NCBI GenBank assembly: GCA_045561575.1
Contig: JBJKXM010000054.1
Span: 1-40,520, forward strand
Direction: 5' to 3'
Source of the DNA: GCA-002715885 sp045561575
GTDB lineage: Bacteria > Bacteroidota > Bacteroidia > Flavobacteriales > BACL11
DNA length: 40,520 nucleotides
This document shows positions 15,463 to 23,580 of the stretch, one piece after another. The position numbers were made by a program, and so were the translations under genes. Below the pieces are notes generated by a model. That model was not told the origin of the DNA and searched no databases. It saw only the letters and a program-made list of their open reading frames with translations. Position 1 is the stretch's first letter. Every line of letters begins with the position of its first letter.

Positions 15463-16329
15463 TTATTTGAACTTGTTAAATATTTCTGCTGAATAATTAT
15501 AGCATTTATCAAAGAGTTCTGAATTAATATTCGTTGTAATATTTTTTGAATTTAAAACTGATAAGATATCTTCAGTTGGTATATTACCAACTAGTTCATT
15601 ACTAGCCATTGGACATCCCCCAAATCCTTTAATTACCCCGTCAAATCTGGTACATCCAGCTTCTAATGCACTTTTTATTTTTTCATGACATGTATTTGGG
15701 TCAGAATGTAGATGTGCCCCAAATTCTATTTTGGGATGGTTTTTAAGTACAGAGCTAAAAATTGTTTTTATTGATTCTTTATTAGATGTTCCAATTGTAT
15801 CACTTAATGAAATAATCTTCACATTCATATCAATGAGTTTTGATACCCAATGATTAACAATTTCAACATTCCATGGCTCACCATAAGGATTACCAAAACA
15901 CATTGATAAATACACTACCACTTTTTTGTTTGCTCTATCAGCAATTTCTAAAATTTCTGCTAGTTCTTTTTCTGAATCTTTTATTGACTTATTTGTATTT
16001 CTTATTTGAAAATTTTCAGAAATTGAAAAAGGATAACCAATAAAACTAATTTTGTCGTACTTAGATCCATTTATTGCTCCCTTTTTATTAGCAACAATAA
16101 CAAGTAGTTCAGAGTTTGAATTGGACAAATCAATTGATTCTATTACTGTAGCTGTGTCTGCTAGTTGAGGAATAGCTTTATGAGAAACAAAACTCCCAAT
16201 ATCTATTACATCAAAACCAACATTTACTAATTTTTGTAAATAGCTCAATTTTATATCTGTAGGAATAAATGTCTTTATGCTCTGTATTGCATCTCTTGGG
16301 CATTCAATAATTTTAATTTTTTCAAACAT
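15463..16329 (-). CDS. mvaB: Hydroxymethylglutaryl-CoA lyase
   Basis: A 288-residue TIM-barrel lyase that splits HMG-CoA into acetoacetate and acetyl-CoA, the last step of leucine degradation. The N-terminal IIECPRDAIQ carries the conserved Arg-Asp pair. The metal-binding HxH is AHLHSD (family usually H-x-H-D). The signature GFGGCPMASNELVGNIPTED near residue 240 includes the active-site Cys. The sequence is somewhat diverged from textbook members but of normal length. It is encoded convergently to the dehydrogenase, with no obvious terminator in the 22-nt gap. Confidence 0.85.
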   Translation of the reverse strand: MFEKIKIIECPRDAIQSIKTFIPTDIKLSYLQKLVNVGFDVIDIGSFVSHKAIPQLADTATVIESIDLSNSNSELLVIVANKKGAINGSKYDKISFIGYPFSISENFQIRNTNKSIKDSEKELAEILEIADRANKKVVVYLSMCFGNPYGEPWNVEIVNHWVSKLIDMNVKIISLSDTIGTSNKESIKTIFSSVLKNHPKIEFGAHLHSDPNTCHEKIKSALEAGCTRFDGVIKGFGGCPMASNELVGNIPTEDILSVLNSKNITTNINSELFDKCYNYSAEIFNKFK

Positions 16330-16367
16330 TAAATAAAAATAATAAATATGGTGATATATTTTATTAT

Positions 16368-16375
16368 TAATTTTG
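16368..16375 (+). promoter_or_regulatory. -7 promoter element
   Basis: TAATTTTG, a perfect TAnnTTTG, 7 nt before the ATG at 16383, in the 53-bp divergent gap with the HMG-CoA lyase gene. Confidence 0.5.
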
Positions 16376-16382
16376 AAATCCT

Positions 16383-17576
16383 ATGAGAATTGTTCTAATT
16401 TTTATTTTTTGCATTTTATCATTTTTTTCTAATTCACAAACATATTTCCCTCCGAATAATTCATCTAATTGGGATACGATACCATCAACTGATTTTAATT
16501 GGTGTCAAGAAAAAATTGATAGCCTTTACAGTTTTTTAGACGCAACTAATTCTAAATCTTTTATTTTATTAAAAAATGGTAAAATTGTTCTAGAGCAATA
16601 TTTTAATGGACATACTGACACGTCTTTTTGGTATTGGGCTTCTGCAGGTAAAACCTTAATGTCATGCCTTGTAGGAATTGCTCAAGAAGATGGTTATCTA
16701 AAAATTTCTGATACAACTTCTAATTATCTTGGTAATGGATGGACAAGTTGTAATTCTTTAGAAGAAGAAAAAATAACTATTTGGAATCAACTTACGATGA
16801 CGTCAGGTCTTGATGATTTAGTGCCTAATCCTTTTTGTACTGATGATACATGTTTAACTTGTGTAGTAGACCCTGGAAACCGATGGAGATATCATAATGC
16901 GCCATATACTCTTCTTCGTCCAGTTTTAGAAAATGCTACTGGACAAGGTTTAAATTTATTTTCAATACAAAATATTTTAAATCCAATTGGAATGGACGGT
17001 TTTTTTGTTTACAATGGATATGATAATTTATTTTCTAGCACATCGAGAAGTATGGCTCGTTTTGGATTATTTATTCAAAATCAAGGATATTGGAATGGTA
17101 ATCAGATTATGAATGATACAAATTATTTTAATCAGATGATTAGTTCTTCTCAAACATTAAATAATTCATATGGTTATTTATGGTGGTTGAATGGGAAAGC
17201 TAGTTATATGCTTCCCGGATTTCAATTTGTTTTTAATGGAAAATTATTTCCAAATGCGCCTAATGATTTAATTGCAGCACTTGGAAAAAATGGTCAAATA
17301 ATTAATGTTGTTCCATCCCAGGATTTAGTTTTAATTAGAATGGGACAAAATCCAGATAGCTCTTTGGTTCCAATGAATTTTGTTAATGAATTATGGGACT
17401 ATTTAAATGATTTACCTTGTAATGTAACTAATATAAATCAAGAAGTAAATAAGTATTCTAAAGAGTTAGATAAAGTTATTGATTTTTTGGGTAGAGAGAC
17501 AAGCAAAAAAAATAACATCCCATTAATTTACATGTATAAGAACGGTACAGTTGAAAAGAAAATTTTTATTGATTAA
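16383..17576 (+). CDS. Secreted serine hydrolase (beta-lactamase class C/AmpC-like fold)
   Basis: A 397-residue protein with a signal peptide (1-19). The catalytic SxxK is S87-A-G-K90 and the YxN motif is Y170-H-N172, as in the beta-lactamase/D-aminopeptidase/esterase superfamily. Cysteines in the CTDDTCLTCVVDPG loop may form disulfides, consistent with export. The C terminus (VIDFLGRE…IYMYKNGTVEKKIFID) is the short tail shared with other secreted proteins here. The substrate (peptide, ester or lactam) cannot be told. The next gene begins 27 nt on, with its own promoter. Confidence 0.85.
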   Translation: MRIVLIFIFCILSFFSNSQTYFPPNNSSNWDTIPSTDFNWCQEKIDSLYSFLDATNSKSFILLKNGKIVLEQYFNGHTDTSFWYWASAGKTLMSCLVGIAQEDGYLKISDTTSNYLGNGWTSCNSLEEEKITIWNQLTMTSGLDDLVPNPFCTDDTCLTCVVDPGNRWRYHNAPYTLLRPVLENATGQGLNLFSIQNILNPIGMDGFFVYNGYDNLFSSTSRSMARFGLFIQNQGYWNGNQIMNDTNYFNQMISSSQTLNNSYGYLWWLNGKASYMLPGFQFVFNGKLFPNAPNDLIAALGKNGQIINVVPSQDLVLIRMGQNPDSSLVPMNFVNELWDYLNDLPCNVTNINQEVNKYSKELDKVIDFLGRETSKKNNIPLIYMYKNGTVEKKIFID

Positions 17577-17591
17577 GTGATACTCATGTTG

Positions 17592-17599
17592 TAAATTTG
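17592..17599 (+). promoter_or_regulatory. -7 promoter element, 4 nt before ATG
   Basis: TAAATTTG (perfect TAnnTTTG), with TTG at 17569-17571 and a 20-bp spacer. CAAT separates it from the ATG at 17604, so a leaderless transcript is expected. Confidence 0.65.
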
Positions 17600-17603
17600 C
17601 AAT

Positions 17604-19340
17604 ATGAAAAAAATCATTATAATTCTCATTCTTTCACCTTTGGCTATACTTTCTCAAAATTGGACAACTTCATCAAATTTTATTGGAGATGGAAGACATC
17701 ATCCAATTACATTTTCTAATGATAATTATGGCTTTGTTGTCTCTGGTAGTTATTTAACCGATGTTTTTAAGTATGATAAATTCAATGATTCATGGACACA
17801 GCTTCAAGACTTTCCAGGCTCTGGTAGAGGATATTCCTATGCAGTTTCAATAGGTGATTTAGCTTATCTTGGATTTGGATCTACAGATAACGGAACTTTT
17901 CCTACGGATTGGTGGCAATATAATATGACAAATGACACATGGACTCAATTGTCAAATTTTATTGGTGATGGTAGAAATCACCCTGCCATGGTAGCTGTAA
18001 ATAATAAGATTTATGTTGGTTGCGGTAGTAATGATAATGGTAATTTAGGTGATTGGTGGGAATATGATGTCTTACTCGATTCATGGTCACAGAAAAGTGA
18101 TATAATAGGAAATAATAGACACCACCCATATTACTTTGGAATTGGAGATTATGTCTATGTTGGTTTTGGTCATGGTAGTGTTGTTGGTCCAGGTAGTAAT
18201 CCTAGTTCAAATAATTATATCTATAATGACTTTTATCGTTATAACCCTGTTAATGATTCATGGACTCAATTAAACAACTTTCCATCTGAGGCAAGAGTTG
18301 CTGGAACTCAGTTTGCATATGAAGGAAAAGGATATGTTTTAAGTGGCGATGGAGATGATCATAACCCTCTGGATAATGGTGAATTTTGGCAATATAATCC
18401 TGTTAATGATTCATGGGTTCAGTTAAACTCTCATCCAGGCGATGCAATATGGGCTCCAGGTAGTTTTGTAATTGGATGTGATGCTTATTTCCTTTTAGGT
18501 GAAAATAATAATTATAGTAGTCCAATTTTACCTATCTCAATGTATAAATATAAATTAGATAACCAATGTGGATGTATTGACCCATTGGCATTTAATTATT
18601 CTAGTTTAGCTACATATGATGATGGAAGCTGCTGTTATGTTTCTGGATGTACTGATGCTTCATCTATTAATTATGATCCCAATGCATGCTTTGATGATGG
18701 TAGTTGTGTTACGGCAATTCTTGGGTGTTTAAATCCAACAGCTTCAAACTATAATCCAAATGCAAATGTAAACTCTTTTAACGGCGGTGCTATTGATAAT
18801 AATATTGGAGGTGGCTCTTATTTTAATAATAATCAATATTTGATTTTTGACAGCTATGAAAATTGTCTAATTAAATCTTGTGATATCTATGCTGAAAACT
18901 ACAGGTCAATAACCTTTGAGTTAAGAAACAGTAATGGAACCGTTATTGATGATACTACACTTTATGTATCTCCAGGAAAACAAAATATTATATTAAATTT
19001 TGATGTTCCTACTGCAACAAATCTACAACTTGGAATAAATGGAACTAACTCTGGTTTATATAGAAATAATTCAGGGCCGATATATCCCTATAACATTGCT
19101 AGTATGATAAACATTAAAGGTTCTAGTGCCTCACAGCCTGGTTATTATTACTTCTTTTATAATATTGAGGTTCAGTCAAAATGTTTTAATACAACAGGAA
19201 TCGAAGATATTTTTAAAACAGATAAACAATTAGAATATATCTTTAACCCATTAGGCTCTAGAGTAATTTTTCAAAAGAATCAAATACAGTTTTATAAATA
19301 TTCTGATGGTTCTGTGAAGAAAAAGATAACAATAGATTAA
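17604..19340 (+). CDS. Secreted Kelch-repeat protein with GCTDP linkers and short tail
   Basis: A 578-residue exported protein with a signal peptide (1-17). Residues ~18-325 contain about six Kelch-type blades (recurring W-T-Q-L-x-N-F-x-G-D-G-R and DWWxYxxxxDSW), giving a beta-propeller. Three cysteine-flanked linkers follow (GCIDPLAFNY…DDGSC and similar, 325-390). The ~135-residue module 392-530 closely matches 393-530 of the M43 protease at 2274 (YFNxNQxLxFD, TFELRN, GLYRNN, GYYYF). The C terminus (FNPLGSRV…YKYSDGSVKKKITID) is the short tail. It is probably a surface-displayed binding protein. Its last 4 bp overlap the convergent reductase gene. Confidence 0.85.
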   Translation: MKKIIIILILSPLAILSQNWTTSSNFIGDGRHHPITFSNDNYGFVVSGSYLTDVFKYDKFNDSWTQLQDFPGSGRGYSYAVSIGDLAYLGFGSTDNGTFPTDWWQYNMTNDTWTQLSNFIGDGRNHPAMVAVNNKIYVGCGSNDNGNLGDWWEYDVLLDSWSQKSDIIGNNRHHPYYFGIGDYVYVGFGHGSVVGPGSNPSSNNYIYNDFYRYNPVNDSWTQLNNFPSEARVAGTQFAYEGKGYVLSGDGDDHNPLDNGEFWQYNPVNDSWVQLNSHPGDAIWAPGSFVIGCDAYFLLGENNNYSSPILPISMYKYKLDNQCGCIDPLAFNYSSLATYDDGSCCYVSGCTDASSINYDPNACFDDGSCVTAILGCLNPTASNYNPNANVNSFNGGAIDNNIGGGSYFNNNQYLIFDSYENCLIKSCDIYAENYRSITFELRNSNGTVIDDTTLYVSPGKQNIILNFDVPTATNLQLGINGTNSGLYRNNSGPIYPYNIASMINIKGSSASQPGYYYFFYNIEVQSKCFNTTGIEDIFKTDKQLEYIFNPLGSRVIFQKNQIQFYKYSDGSVKKKITID

Positions 19341-20389
19341 ATGATTTTACTATCTATTAGTGATTGAAATGTGTCATTAAGAGTTTCTTTCATAGCTCTA
19401 AAATTCATATCTAATTCTTTTTTAATTTTTTGGTTACTTGCTTTAAAGGTATGGTTTAAGTTATTAGATATATATTTTCTTGTTAGTGCTTTATTCAAAA
19501 ATGGTCCTAAAAGCCATATTAGCCATTTTGGAGCAGGTTCTGTCGGTATTTTGTACTTCTCTCCAAATAAAGAATGTAGTTCTTTAGAAACCTCTAAAAG
19601 ATTTGTGTTGTGAGCACAAGTTATGTACCTACCATTTGCGTTTTTGGAAAAAGCTGCTAAATAATGCGCTTTTGCGACATCTCTAACATCAACTAATCCA
19701 ATACCCATTTTTGGTATCCATTTTTTAAATGTTCCATCACCAATTTGTTTTATGATTTTAAAGCTTTCAGATGTTGCATCTTTACTATTTATGAATGGTC
19801 CTAAAACTAAACTAGGGTTAATTACTACTAATTCCCATTTATTTTGTTGTGATTGTATTTTCCATGCTTTCTTCTCGGCAAGTGTTTTTGAAAAAGAATA
19901 TGGTTGGTAAGAGAGTGATGCTGTAGTGTTCCATGCTGATTCAGTTAGCTCGTTATTTTTATAATTTTTGCATTCCGATGAATCACTATACATTGCAGCA
20001 ACACTGCTAGTAAGAACAATACGATTTACTGAACTAATTTTATTTGCAGTTGTTAATACATTCTCTGTGCCTCTTAAAGCAGGGTCAATTAATTCTTTTT
20101 GAGGATCTTTAATATCTAACCTAAAAGGAGAGGCGGTATGAAAAACTACGCTACAACCTTCCATAGCTGCTTCATATGAATCATCAATTAATAAATCTGC
20201 TTCAAAAATCTTTAATTTTCCTGAACTTCCTTTTTCAAGAGATTTAAGATGAACTGTTTTTGAAGTGTCATTAATGTCCCTAACAGTAGCGTGAACAGTA
20301 TGTCCTTCATCAATTAATTTTTTTACTATCCAACTAGCAACATAACCATTTGCTCCAGTCACTAAAACTGTATCCTTATCTTTTTTCAC
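19337..20389 (-). CDS. NAD(P)-dependent epimerase/dehydratase-family reductase (dihydroflavonol reductase-like)
   Basis: A 350-residue extended short-chain dehydrogenase. The nucleotide-binding motif is VTGANGYVASWIVKKL (residues 10-25, GxxGxxA type), TSSVAAMY holds the catalytic Ser, and YSFSKTLAEKKAW supplies YxxxK. DRs of this layout (with VVINPSLVLGP) reduce aldehydes or ketones and resemble dihydroflavonol 4-reductase/cinnamoyl-CoA reductase; the bacterial substrate is unknown. The start is GTG at 20389, giving MKKDKDTVLVTG. A perfect minus-strand -7 element lies 22 nt upstream. The 3' end overlaps the Kelch gene by 4 bp. Confidence 0.8.
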   Translation of the reverse strand: MKKDKDTVLVTGANGYVASWIVKKLIDEGHTVHATVRDINDTSKTVHLKSLEKGSSGKLKIFEADLLIDDSYEAAMEGCSVVFHTASPFRLDIKDPQKELIDPALRGTENVLTTANKISSVNRIVLTSSVAAMYSDSSECKNYKNNELTESAWNTTASLSYQPYSFSKTLAEKKAWKIQSQQNKWELVVINPSLVLGPFINSKDATSESFKIIKQIGDGTFKKWIPKMGIGLVDVRDVAKAHYLAAFSKNANGRYITCAHNTNLLEVSKELHSLFGEKYKIPTEPAPKWLIWLLGPFLNKALTRKYISNNLNHTFKASNQKIKKELDMNFRAMKETLNDTFQSLIDSKII

Positions 20390-20411
20390 AATTCTTTTTT
20401 TAAATTTTTTG

Positions 20412-20419
20412 CAAATTTA
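20412..20419 (-). promoter_or_regulatory. -7 promoter element (minus strand)
   Basis: TAAATTTG on the minus strand (CAAATTTA as written), a perfect TAnnTTTG, 22 nt before the GTG at 20389. Confidence 0.5.
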
Positions 20420-20480
20420 TATTCTTACTATCTATTTAATTAAATTAAGTTTAAAAAACTTATGTGTTCAACTCATATTG

Positions 20481-20488
20481 TAATTTTA
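20481..20488 (+). promoter_or_regulatory. Near-consensus -7 element, 4 nt before ATG
   Basis: TAATTTTA differs from TAnnTTTG only in the last base. It is followed by CAAT and the ATG at 20493, the same spacing as at 17592. Confidence 0.4.
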
Positions 20489-20492
20489 CAAT

Positions 20493-21143
20493 ATGAAAAA
20501 ATTAAATGCATTAGTAATTGGAGCTACTGGAGCTACTGGTAGAGAATTAGTTAGTTTATTATTAGAAAACGAAAACTTTAGTAGTGTTACGATTTTTGTA
20601 AGAAAAAAACCTAATATTATTCATGATAAGCTAATAATTCATTGCATTGATTTTTTAAAACTCGATAAATATCAAGACTTAGTAAAAGGTGATGTTTTGT
20701 TTTCTGCTTTAGGAACAACATTAAAAGCTGCAGGTAGTAAAGAAAAACAATATCTAGTTGACTTTTCTTATCAATATCAATTTGCTCAAATAGCATCAAA
20801 TAATAATGTGAATTCATTTTCCCTTGTTTCTTCTGCCGGAGCTAATTCAAATTCTATGTTTTTCTATCCTAAAATTAAAGGAAAGCTAGAAGATTCTGTT
20901 AAGGAATTAAATTTTCAAAGTATTCAAATATTTCAACCTTCTTTTCTAATAAGACAGCAGGATTTGTTAAGAAGTAATGAGAAAATAGGAATAAAAATAT
21001 TTAGTATCTTAAATAATTTTGGATTGTTTAAATCTCTAAAACCTATTACAGTGAATTTTCTTGCAAATAGAATGATTCAAGAAGTGTTAAGTACAAATAA
21101 TAATATTTTAACTTATAAATTAGATGATATTTTAGTCCATTAA
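20493..21143 (+). CDS. NAD(P)H-binding atypical SDR (HTATIP2-like)
   Basis: A 216-residue protein with an N-terminal Rossmann motif ALVIGATGATGRELVSLLL (GxxGxxG) and a second block FSALGTTLKAAGSKE. SLVSSAGANSNSMFFYPKIKGKLEDSVKEL corresponds to the atypical-SDR YxxxK region (Y-P-K-I-K), as in the a5/HTATIP2 group of NAD(P)-binding proteins. The length is normal. Partners and substrate are unknown. It is divergent from the reductase at 19337, so the two may be functionally related redox proteins; this is inference. Confidence 0.75.
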   Translation: MKKLNALVIGATGATGRELVSLLLENENFSSVTIFVRKKPNIIHDKLIIHCIDFLKLDKYQDLVKGDVLFSALGTTLKAAGSKEKQYLVDFSYQYQFAQIASNNNVNSFSLVSSAGANSNSMFFYPKIKGKLEDSVKELNFQSIQIFQPSFLIRQQDLLRSNEKIGIKIFSILNNFGLFKSLKPITVNFLANRMIQEVLSTNNNILTYKLDDILVH

Positions 21144-21158
21144 ATATTATTTAAAAAA

Positions 21159-21190
21159 CAAACCCCTTTATTTATACATAAAGGGGTTTG
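21159..21190. terminator. Bidirectional terminator
   Basis: Perfect 12-bp arms CAAACCCCTTTA (21159-21170) and TAAAGGGGTTTG (21179-21190) with an 8-nt loop, between convergent genes ending at 21143 and 21214. A-rich and T-containing flanks fit both directions. Confidence 0.8.
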
Positions 21191-21213
21191 CTAATTTTGA
21201 GATAAATTAAAAA

Positions 21214-21858
21214 TTAGTAATCACCAAATAAATATCCAATTTTTAAGAAAATTCCATTTGTTTTAACAGAGCTATTGTCAAAACCAGAATTATCTAAATC
21301 TGCAAACCCTAAGCTGTAACCTGTTCTAAAGTCTAATGTTTCATTTATGATAAATGAAATTCCTAAATTTAATCCAAAGTCTATTTGATTTAATCCAGCT
21401 TCCTCAAAGTCAATTTCCTCTGTAGTAATGGTTGTATTTCCATTATTATCAATTTCACTTACATCATTTGTTCCAGAAAGTGCATAGCCAACAACTGGTC
21501 CTAAGATTATTGAAAACTCATCATTTACCCCGTATCTAAGCATTGGACTAAGTTCAAGAAAATTGAATGTCCATTGTAAGTCGTCATCAATTAGTTCTGA
21601 AGACAATGCCCATCCTTTTTGAACAAAAGACAGTTCTGGCTCAAGATACATCATATCTCCAATTTCAAATGATGACATAAAAGAACCTGACACCCCAATA
21701 ATTCCATTTTTAGTTATACCCAATGATGTGAAAGATTCCTCTAAATCAGAACCTAAGCTTACATTGGCTAAATTTCCTCCAACAGAGATGCTAAATTTTT
21801 GAGAATATGATAAAGTTCCTAGGCAAGTAATTAGACCTACTAAAATTATTTTTTTCAT
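21214..21858 (-). CDS. Outer-membrane beta-barrel protein (PorT-like family)
   Basis: A 214-residue exported protein with a signal peptide (1-19, ending SYSQ). The mature part alternates amphipathic strands with short acidic turns (FSISVGGNLANVSLGS…; MYLEPELSFVQKGW; LELSPMLRYGVNDEFSIILGPVVGYALSG; IDFGLNLGISFIIN; FRTGYSLGFADL; FLKIGYLFGDY), the pattern of the eight-stranded outer_membrane beta-barrel (PorT-like) proteins. It ends in an aromatic residue, as expected for outer-membrane insertion. No ligand is indicated. Confidence 0.8.
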   Translation of the reverse strand: MKKIILVGLITCLGTLSYSQKFSISVGGNLANVSLGSDLEESFTSLGITKNGIIGVSGSFMSSFEIGDMMYLEPELSFVQKGWALSSELIDDDLQWTFNFLELSPMLRYGVNDEFSIILGPVVGYALSGTNDVSEIDNNGNTTITTEEIDFEEAGLNQIDFGLNLGISFIINETLDFRTGYSLGFADLDNSGFDNSSVKTNGIFLKIGYLFGDY

Positions 21859-21912
21859 TTTATTTTTTTTTTAAAAATAGAAAAAATGTTTGATATCTCT
21901 AATTGTTATGCC

Positions 21913-21939
21913 ATGCATAATATATGTAATGCATAATAT
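21913..21939. repeat. 11-bp direct repeat in divergent intergenic region
   Basis: ATGCATAATAT occurs at 21913-21923 and again at 21929-21939, one start every 16 bp, between the divergently transcribed barrel protein and the exported protein at 21987. The spacing of about one and a half helical turns could suit a regulator, but no protein is implicated. Confidence 0.3.
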
Positions 21940-21986
21940 TAGTTTTTAAATTTTTTTTCTTTGACCAGAATTTTAAAAATTAAACT

Positions 21987-22571
21987 ATGAAAATTAAAAA
22001 TTACTTTAAAAACTTTACAATTGTTTTATTTCTATTTGTATTTATAATTCCATCAGATTTATATTCTCAGGCTGTTAAAAATTCTGGTCCTAGATTCGGT
22101 ATTACTGTAGTAGGTCCTGGATTATTAGCAGATATTCTAAACGATGAAAGAGATATTGGTGATGAAACAGAAGTTAATTATACTCAAAAGCAAGCTATGA
22201 TGACACAACTTGGCTGGCAATGGGAGACAATACTGAAAGAAGGTCAAGAGTTTTCTGGAATAATTGAATGGATTGGGTTTGTAGGTGGACTAGAAAGAGG
22301 AACTATTGTTCCATCATTTAGTGGGCTTTTAGGAATTAGAAAAAATTCCGGTTTTGAGGTTGCAATGGGACCTACTGCATCATTAACTGGAATTGGTCTT
22401 GTAATTGCTGCAGGACATACCTTTAAGTCTGGAGATTTAAATGTTCCTGTAAATATTGCTTTTGTTCCTTCTAGAGATAATCATTTTTTAGGAGATCCTG
22501 AAAGTGGAGAAAAATTAGCCTCTGGTCTTGGGGTTACTGTTACAGTTGGATTTAACTTTGGAAATAAATAA
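21987..22571 (+). CDS. Exported protein of unknown function
   Basis: A 194-residue protein with a long signal peptide (about 1-30, ending SDLYSQA). The mature part is Gly-rich with alternating hydrophobic strands (FGITVVGPGLLADIL; GIIEWIGFVGGLERGTIVPSFSGLLGI; VAMGPTASLTGIGLVIAAG; GLGVTVTVGFNFGN). This looks like a small outer-membrane barrel or a periplasmic beta protein. No named family is recognised. It is divergent from the barrel protein at 21214, which may indicate a shared envelope role. Confidence 0.65.
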   Translation: MKIKNYFKNFTIVLFLFVFIIPSDLYSQAVKNSGPRFGITVVGPGLLADILNDERDIGDETEVNYTQKQAMMTQLGWQWETILKEGQEFSGIIEWIGFVGGLERGTIVPSFSGLLGIRKNSGFEVAMGPTASLTGIGLVIAAGHTFKSGDLNVPVNIAFVPSRDNHFLGDPESGEKLASGLGVTVTVGFNFGNK

Positions 22572-22594
22572 AAAAGTTCAATTTATTAGATTTT

Positions 22595-22628
22595 AACCCT
22601 TGTAATTTTAAATTGCAAGGGTTTTTTA
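22595..22628. terminator. Terminator between convergent genes
   Basis: AACCCTTG (22595-22602) and CAAGGGTT (22616-22623) form a stem followed by a T run to 22628, after the gene ending at 22571 and facing the MerC gene. The run overlaps the end of the convergent gene. Confidence 0.75.
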
Positions 22629-23018
22629 TTTTTTTATTAATGATGAGAAGAGATTTGAATTGTAGAGATGAAGAGTAACAAGAAGAATTGCTGGAGCATA
22701 AGCTAATTCATTTGATATATGAAAGATGAAAAATGTGGTGTTAAGTGTTACTAAAAGGAGACCAATCCAGCTAATAATTAACATAGATTTTAACCATTTC
22801 TTACTTCTATTATTTCTTATAATGTGAACAACAGCAAAAAATGCAACTGTTAAAAATAAATAGTCAAGTGATTGCCACCATATCGGTGTTTCACTGCAAC
22901 AAAGTGAAGCAGAAGATTTTATAAAAAATATAAATGGAGTTGCTAGGCAATGAATCATGCATAATAGGCTGGCAGATGCACCAATTATATCAGCTTTATA
23001 TGTTAAATTTGTTTCCAT
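22626..23018 (-). CDS. merC: MerC-family membrane protein
   Basis: 130 residues from the ATG at 23018. A longer frame from TTG 23036 would start inside the -7 element (23034-23041) and is rejected. Four membrane helices, with the MerC signature ADIIGASASLLCMIHCLATPFIFF in the first: the two Cys of LCxxHC would bind the metal. A further Cys pair (SLCCSE) lies in the next loop. MerC proteins carry Hg2+ or other metals inward. In Bacteroidota they are often found beside Fur-family regulators without a mer operon, as here, so zinc or another metal is a reasonable alternative. An operator palindrome lies in the shared promoter. Confidence 0.8.
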   Translation of the reverse strand: METNLTYKADIIGASASLLCMIHCLATPFIFFIKSSASLCCSETPIWWQSLDYLFLTVAFFAVVHIIRNNRSKKWLKSMLIISWIGLLLVTLNTTFFIFHISNELAYAPAILLVTLHLYNSNLFSSLIKK

Positions 23019-23033
23019 GAATTCAATTTGTTG

Positions 23034-23041
23034 CAAAATTA
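23034..23041 (-). promoter_or_regulatory. -7 promoter element of merC (minus strand)
   Basis: TAATTTTG on the minus strand is a perfect TAnnTTTG, 15 nt before the ATG at 23018. The palindrome 23050-23068 lies immediately upstream, between the -7 and -33 positions, as expected for repression. Confidence 0.55.
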
Positions 23042-23049
23042 TGTATTTT

Positions 23050-23068
23050 AACGCAATTGAGTTGCGTT
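23050..23068. promoter_or_regulatory. Palindromic operator, probably for the Fur-family regulator
   Basis: Perfect 7-bp arms AACGCAA and TTGCGTT around TTGAG, in the 66-bp gap between the divergent MerC and Fur-family genes. Size and symmetry suit a Fur/Zur dimer, and the position blocks the merC promoter. The GC content of the arms stands out in this AT-rich gap. Confidence 0.65.
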
Positions 23069-23084
23069 TTATTTACTTTTATTT

Positions 23085-23513
23085 ATGTCAGAAATAGATT
23101 TTATAGATAATACTTTTACTAAATATGGTTTGAAAAAAACTAAATTTAGAAAAGAATTATATTTATTATTCTATAATTCAACAAATTCTTTATCAGTAAA
23201 ATTTATCACAAAAGAATTTGCATCTTCTGTTGATAAAGCTTCTATTTATAGAGCCCTAGATTCTTTTGAGAAATCTGGTCTAATACATAAAGTTCCTGAT
23301 AAAGACAATTTATTAAGATATTCATTATGTCAAAGCGAATGTAAGCCAGAATCTCACTCACATGATCACGCTCATTTACTATGTTCAAAATGCAATGAAA
23401 CCTTTTGCTTAAATGATTTTGAATTTCCAGTAATTAAAAAACATAATGGGTTTATTATTGAAAATTATCAAGTAATTCTAGAAGGTCATTGTTCATCTTG
23501 TCAAGCATCATAA
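23085..23513 (+). CDS. Fur-family transcriptional repressor (possibly Zur-like)
   Basis: A 142-residue regulator. The winged-helix DNA-binding part is residues ~10-80 (LKKTKFRKELYLLF…DKASIYRALDSFEKSGLIHKV), with the typical Fur recognition helix ASIYRALDSF. A His-rich stretch SHSHDHAH (91-98) forms the regulatory metal site, and Cys pairs C100/C103 and C136/C139 form the structural zinc site. It probably controls the divergent merC and itself through the palindrome 23050-23068. The metal sensed cannot be read from sequence; zinc is the first guess given the His-rich loop and MerC neighbour. Confidence 0.9.
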   Translation: MSEIDFIDNTFTKYGLKKTKFRKELYLLFYNSTNSLSVKFITKEFASSVDKASIYRALDSFEKSGLIHKVPDKDNLLRYSLCQSECKPESHSHDHAHLLCSKCNETFCLNDFEFPVIKKHNGFIIENYQVILEGHCSSCQAS

Positions 23514-23568
23514 GCTAAGCTTTATAAGAAATTTCTTATCAAAAAATATTTTTTTGTTTGAATTCATT

Positions 23569-23576
23569 TATGTTTG
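23569..23576 (+). promoter_or_regulatory. -7 promoter element, 4 nt before ATG
   Basis: TATGTTTG (perfect TAnnTTTG) followed by TATT and the ATG at 23581. This sets the start at 23581 and makes the longer frame from 23554 unlikely. Confidence 0.55.
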
Positions 23577-23580
23577 TATT

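Noticed and set aside
23019..23036. TTG start for the MerC protein
   Set aside because: This TTG is part of the minus-strand -7 element at 23034-23041, so it cannot be translated from that promoter.
23554..23580. Upstream start for the cytochrome-like gene
   Set aside because: The nine extra codons overlap the -7 promoter element at 23569-23576 and would spoil the signal peptide that begins cleanly at 23581.
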